From NCBI RefSeq assembly GCF_029407905.1, contig NC_073646.1, positions 10,062,001-10,126,000 of the forward strand: 64,000 bases of DNA. Reading direction: 5' to 3'. How positions within the stretch are numbered: the first letter of the stretch is position 1; the number at the start of each line of letters is the position of its first letter. The stretch is from Bubalus kerabau (Eukaryota; Chordata; Mammalia; Artiodactyla; Bovidae). Positions 63,728 to 64,000 of this stretch are shown here, in pieces. The notes below the pieces were generated by a model. It saw only the letters and a program-made list of their open reading frames with translations. It had not been told where the DNA came from and made no database searches. Both the position numbers and the translations under genes were made by a program.

Positions 63728-64000
63728 GTGCTATTTCCTCTGCACTGCCTAACTAACAGACCCAGGACTCCCCTGTTCCTTATCCTTGCTGCACTCCCCT
63801 GCCTTCTGGCTAGTCCCTGCCCCTGCTCAGACATTTATTCCTATGTTCATTCCTCATGTTATAATATGGCTCCAAGACCATGCACCATGAACCTCAGGGC
63901 AGAGGTCCAAATCCCTACTCACTGTTAAAGTACAGAAGAGAGGGAGTTTCGTGAGCACTTGCCATAAGCCAAATGGAAGAAACATATGTTTCTACCCCAT
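63728..64000 (+). pseudogene. env: Possible start of ERV-B env, cut by the window edge
   Basis: A 66-aa frame (63728-63928) begins with a basic and hydrophobic stretch like a signal peptide ('TPLFLILAALPCLLA'), followed by cysteine-rich sequence ('CPCSDIYSYVHSSCYN'). Its position directly after pol and its composition fit an envelope surface-subunit N-terminus. A TAA ends the frame at 63928. No motif proves it. Confidence 0.4.

Larger units (their letters stand above)
55696..64000 (+). mobile_element. ERV-B: class I provirus, 5' LTR through pol and possibly env, cut by the window edge
   Basis: The order is 5' LTR, primer site, leader with CT repeats, gag, pro, RT, RNase H, integrase (with a BovB at 60771-62562), and the probable start of env. 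It is in the same orientation as ERV-A and begins two bases after a BovB 3' end. The 3' LTR is not in the window. All genes carry lesions. Confidence 0.88.

Overview
The window looks like nuclear DNA of a pecoran ruminant, most likely a bovid (cattle, buffalo, sheep or goat). It carries many BovB (RTE-type) LINEs, the Bov-tA and Bov-A2 SINEs derived from them, cetartiodactyl tRNA-derived CHR-type SINEs, ruminant-style L1 3' ends and several families of endogenous retrovirus (ERV) LTRs. I found no host protein-coding exon, tRNA, rRNA or CRISPR array. Nearly every long open frame lies in a BovB reverse transcriptase, an L1 or an ERV, or is the antisense or alternative-frame shadow of one. Family names come from recognising consensus sequences by eye, and boundaries are usually good to within about 10 bases.

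Layout. From 1 to 34 kb is a gene desert with a dense, nested repeat mosaic. It holds SINEs, L1 3' ends, BovB fragments, a full-length U6 snRNA copy fused to an L1 (6771-7741), a mariner remnant (14106-14180), and solo LTRs inside older repeats, two of them with clear short target-site duplications (TSDs), at about 5.2, 13.1, 17.8, 19.4, 20.0, 22.0 and 26.7 kb. At 22.4-25.0 kb one BovB was later hit by two SINE insertions and a second, inverted BovB. From 34.8 to 39.65 kb is an L1 on the minus strand that has lost most of ORF2 and has a BovB inserted in its 3' UTR.

From 41.2 to 52.6 kb lies a class I (gammaretrovirus-like) provirus, here ERV-A. It has both LTRs, a tRNA-Phe-type primer binding site, decayed gag, pro and pol, no recognisable env, and three BovB insertions that make up about half its length. 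From 55.7 kb to the window edge lies a second class I provirus in the same orientation, here ERV-B. It has its 5' LTR, a Phe-like primer binding site, gag with PPPY and two zinc knuckles, protease, RT, RNase H, an integrase split by a BovB, and what may be the start of env. Its 3' LTR lies beyond the window. Both proviruses are inactivated by stops, frameshifts and insertions.

How the parts work together. BovB and L1 encode the reverse transcriptase and endonuclease that mobilise themselves and, in trans, the SINEs, the U6 chimera and a small retrocopy at 22.1 kb. The nesting gives a relative chronology: MIR, L2 and old L1, then CHR SINEs and early BovA, then LTRs and ERVs, then the youngest BovB copies, which sit inside the ERVs and keep the longest open frames.
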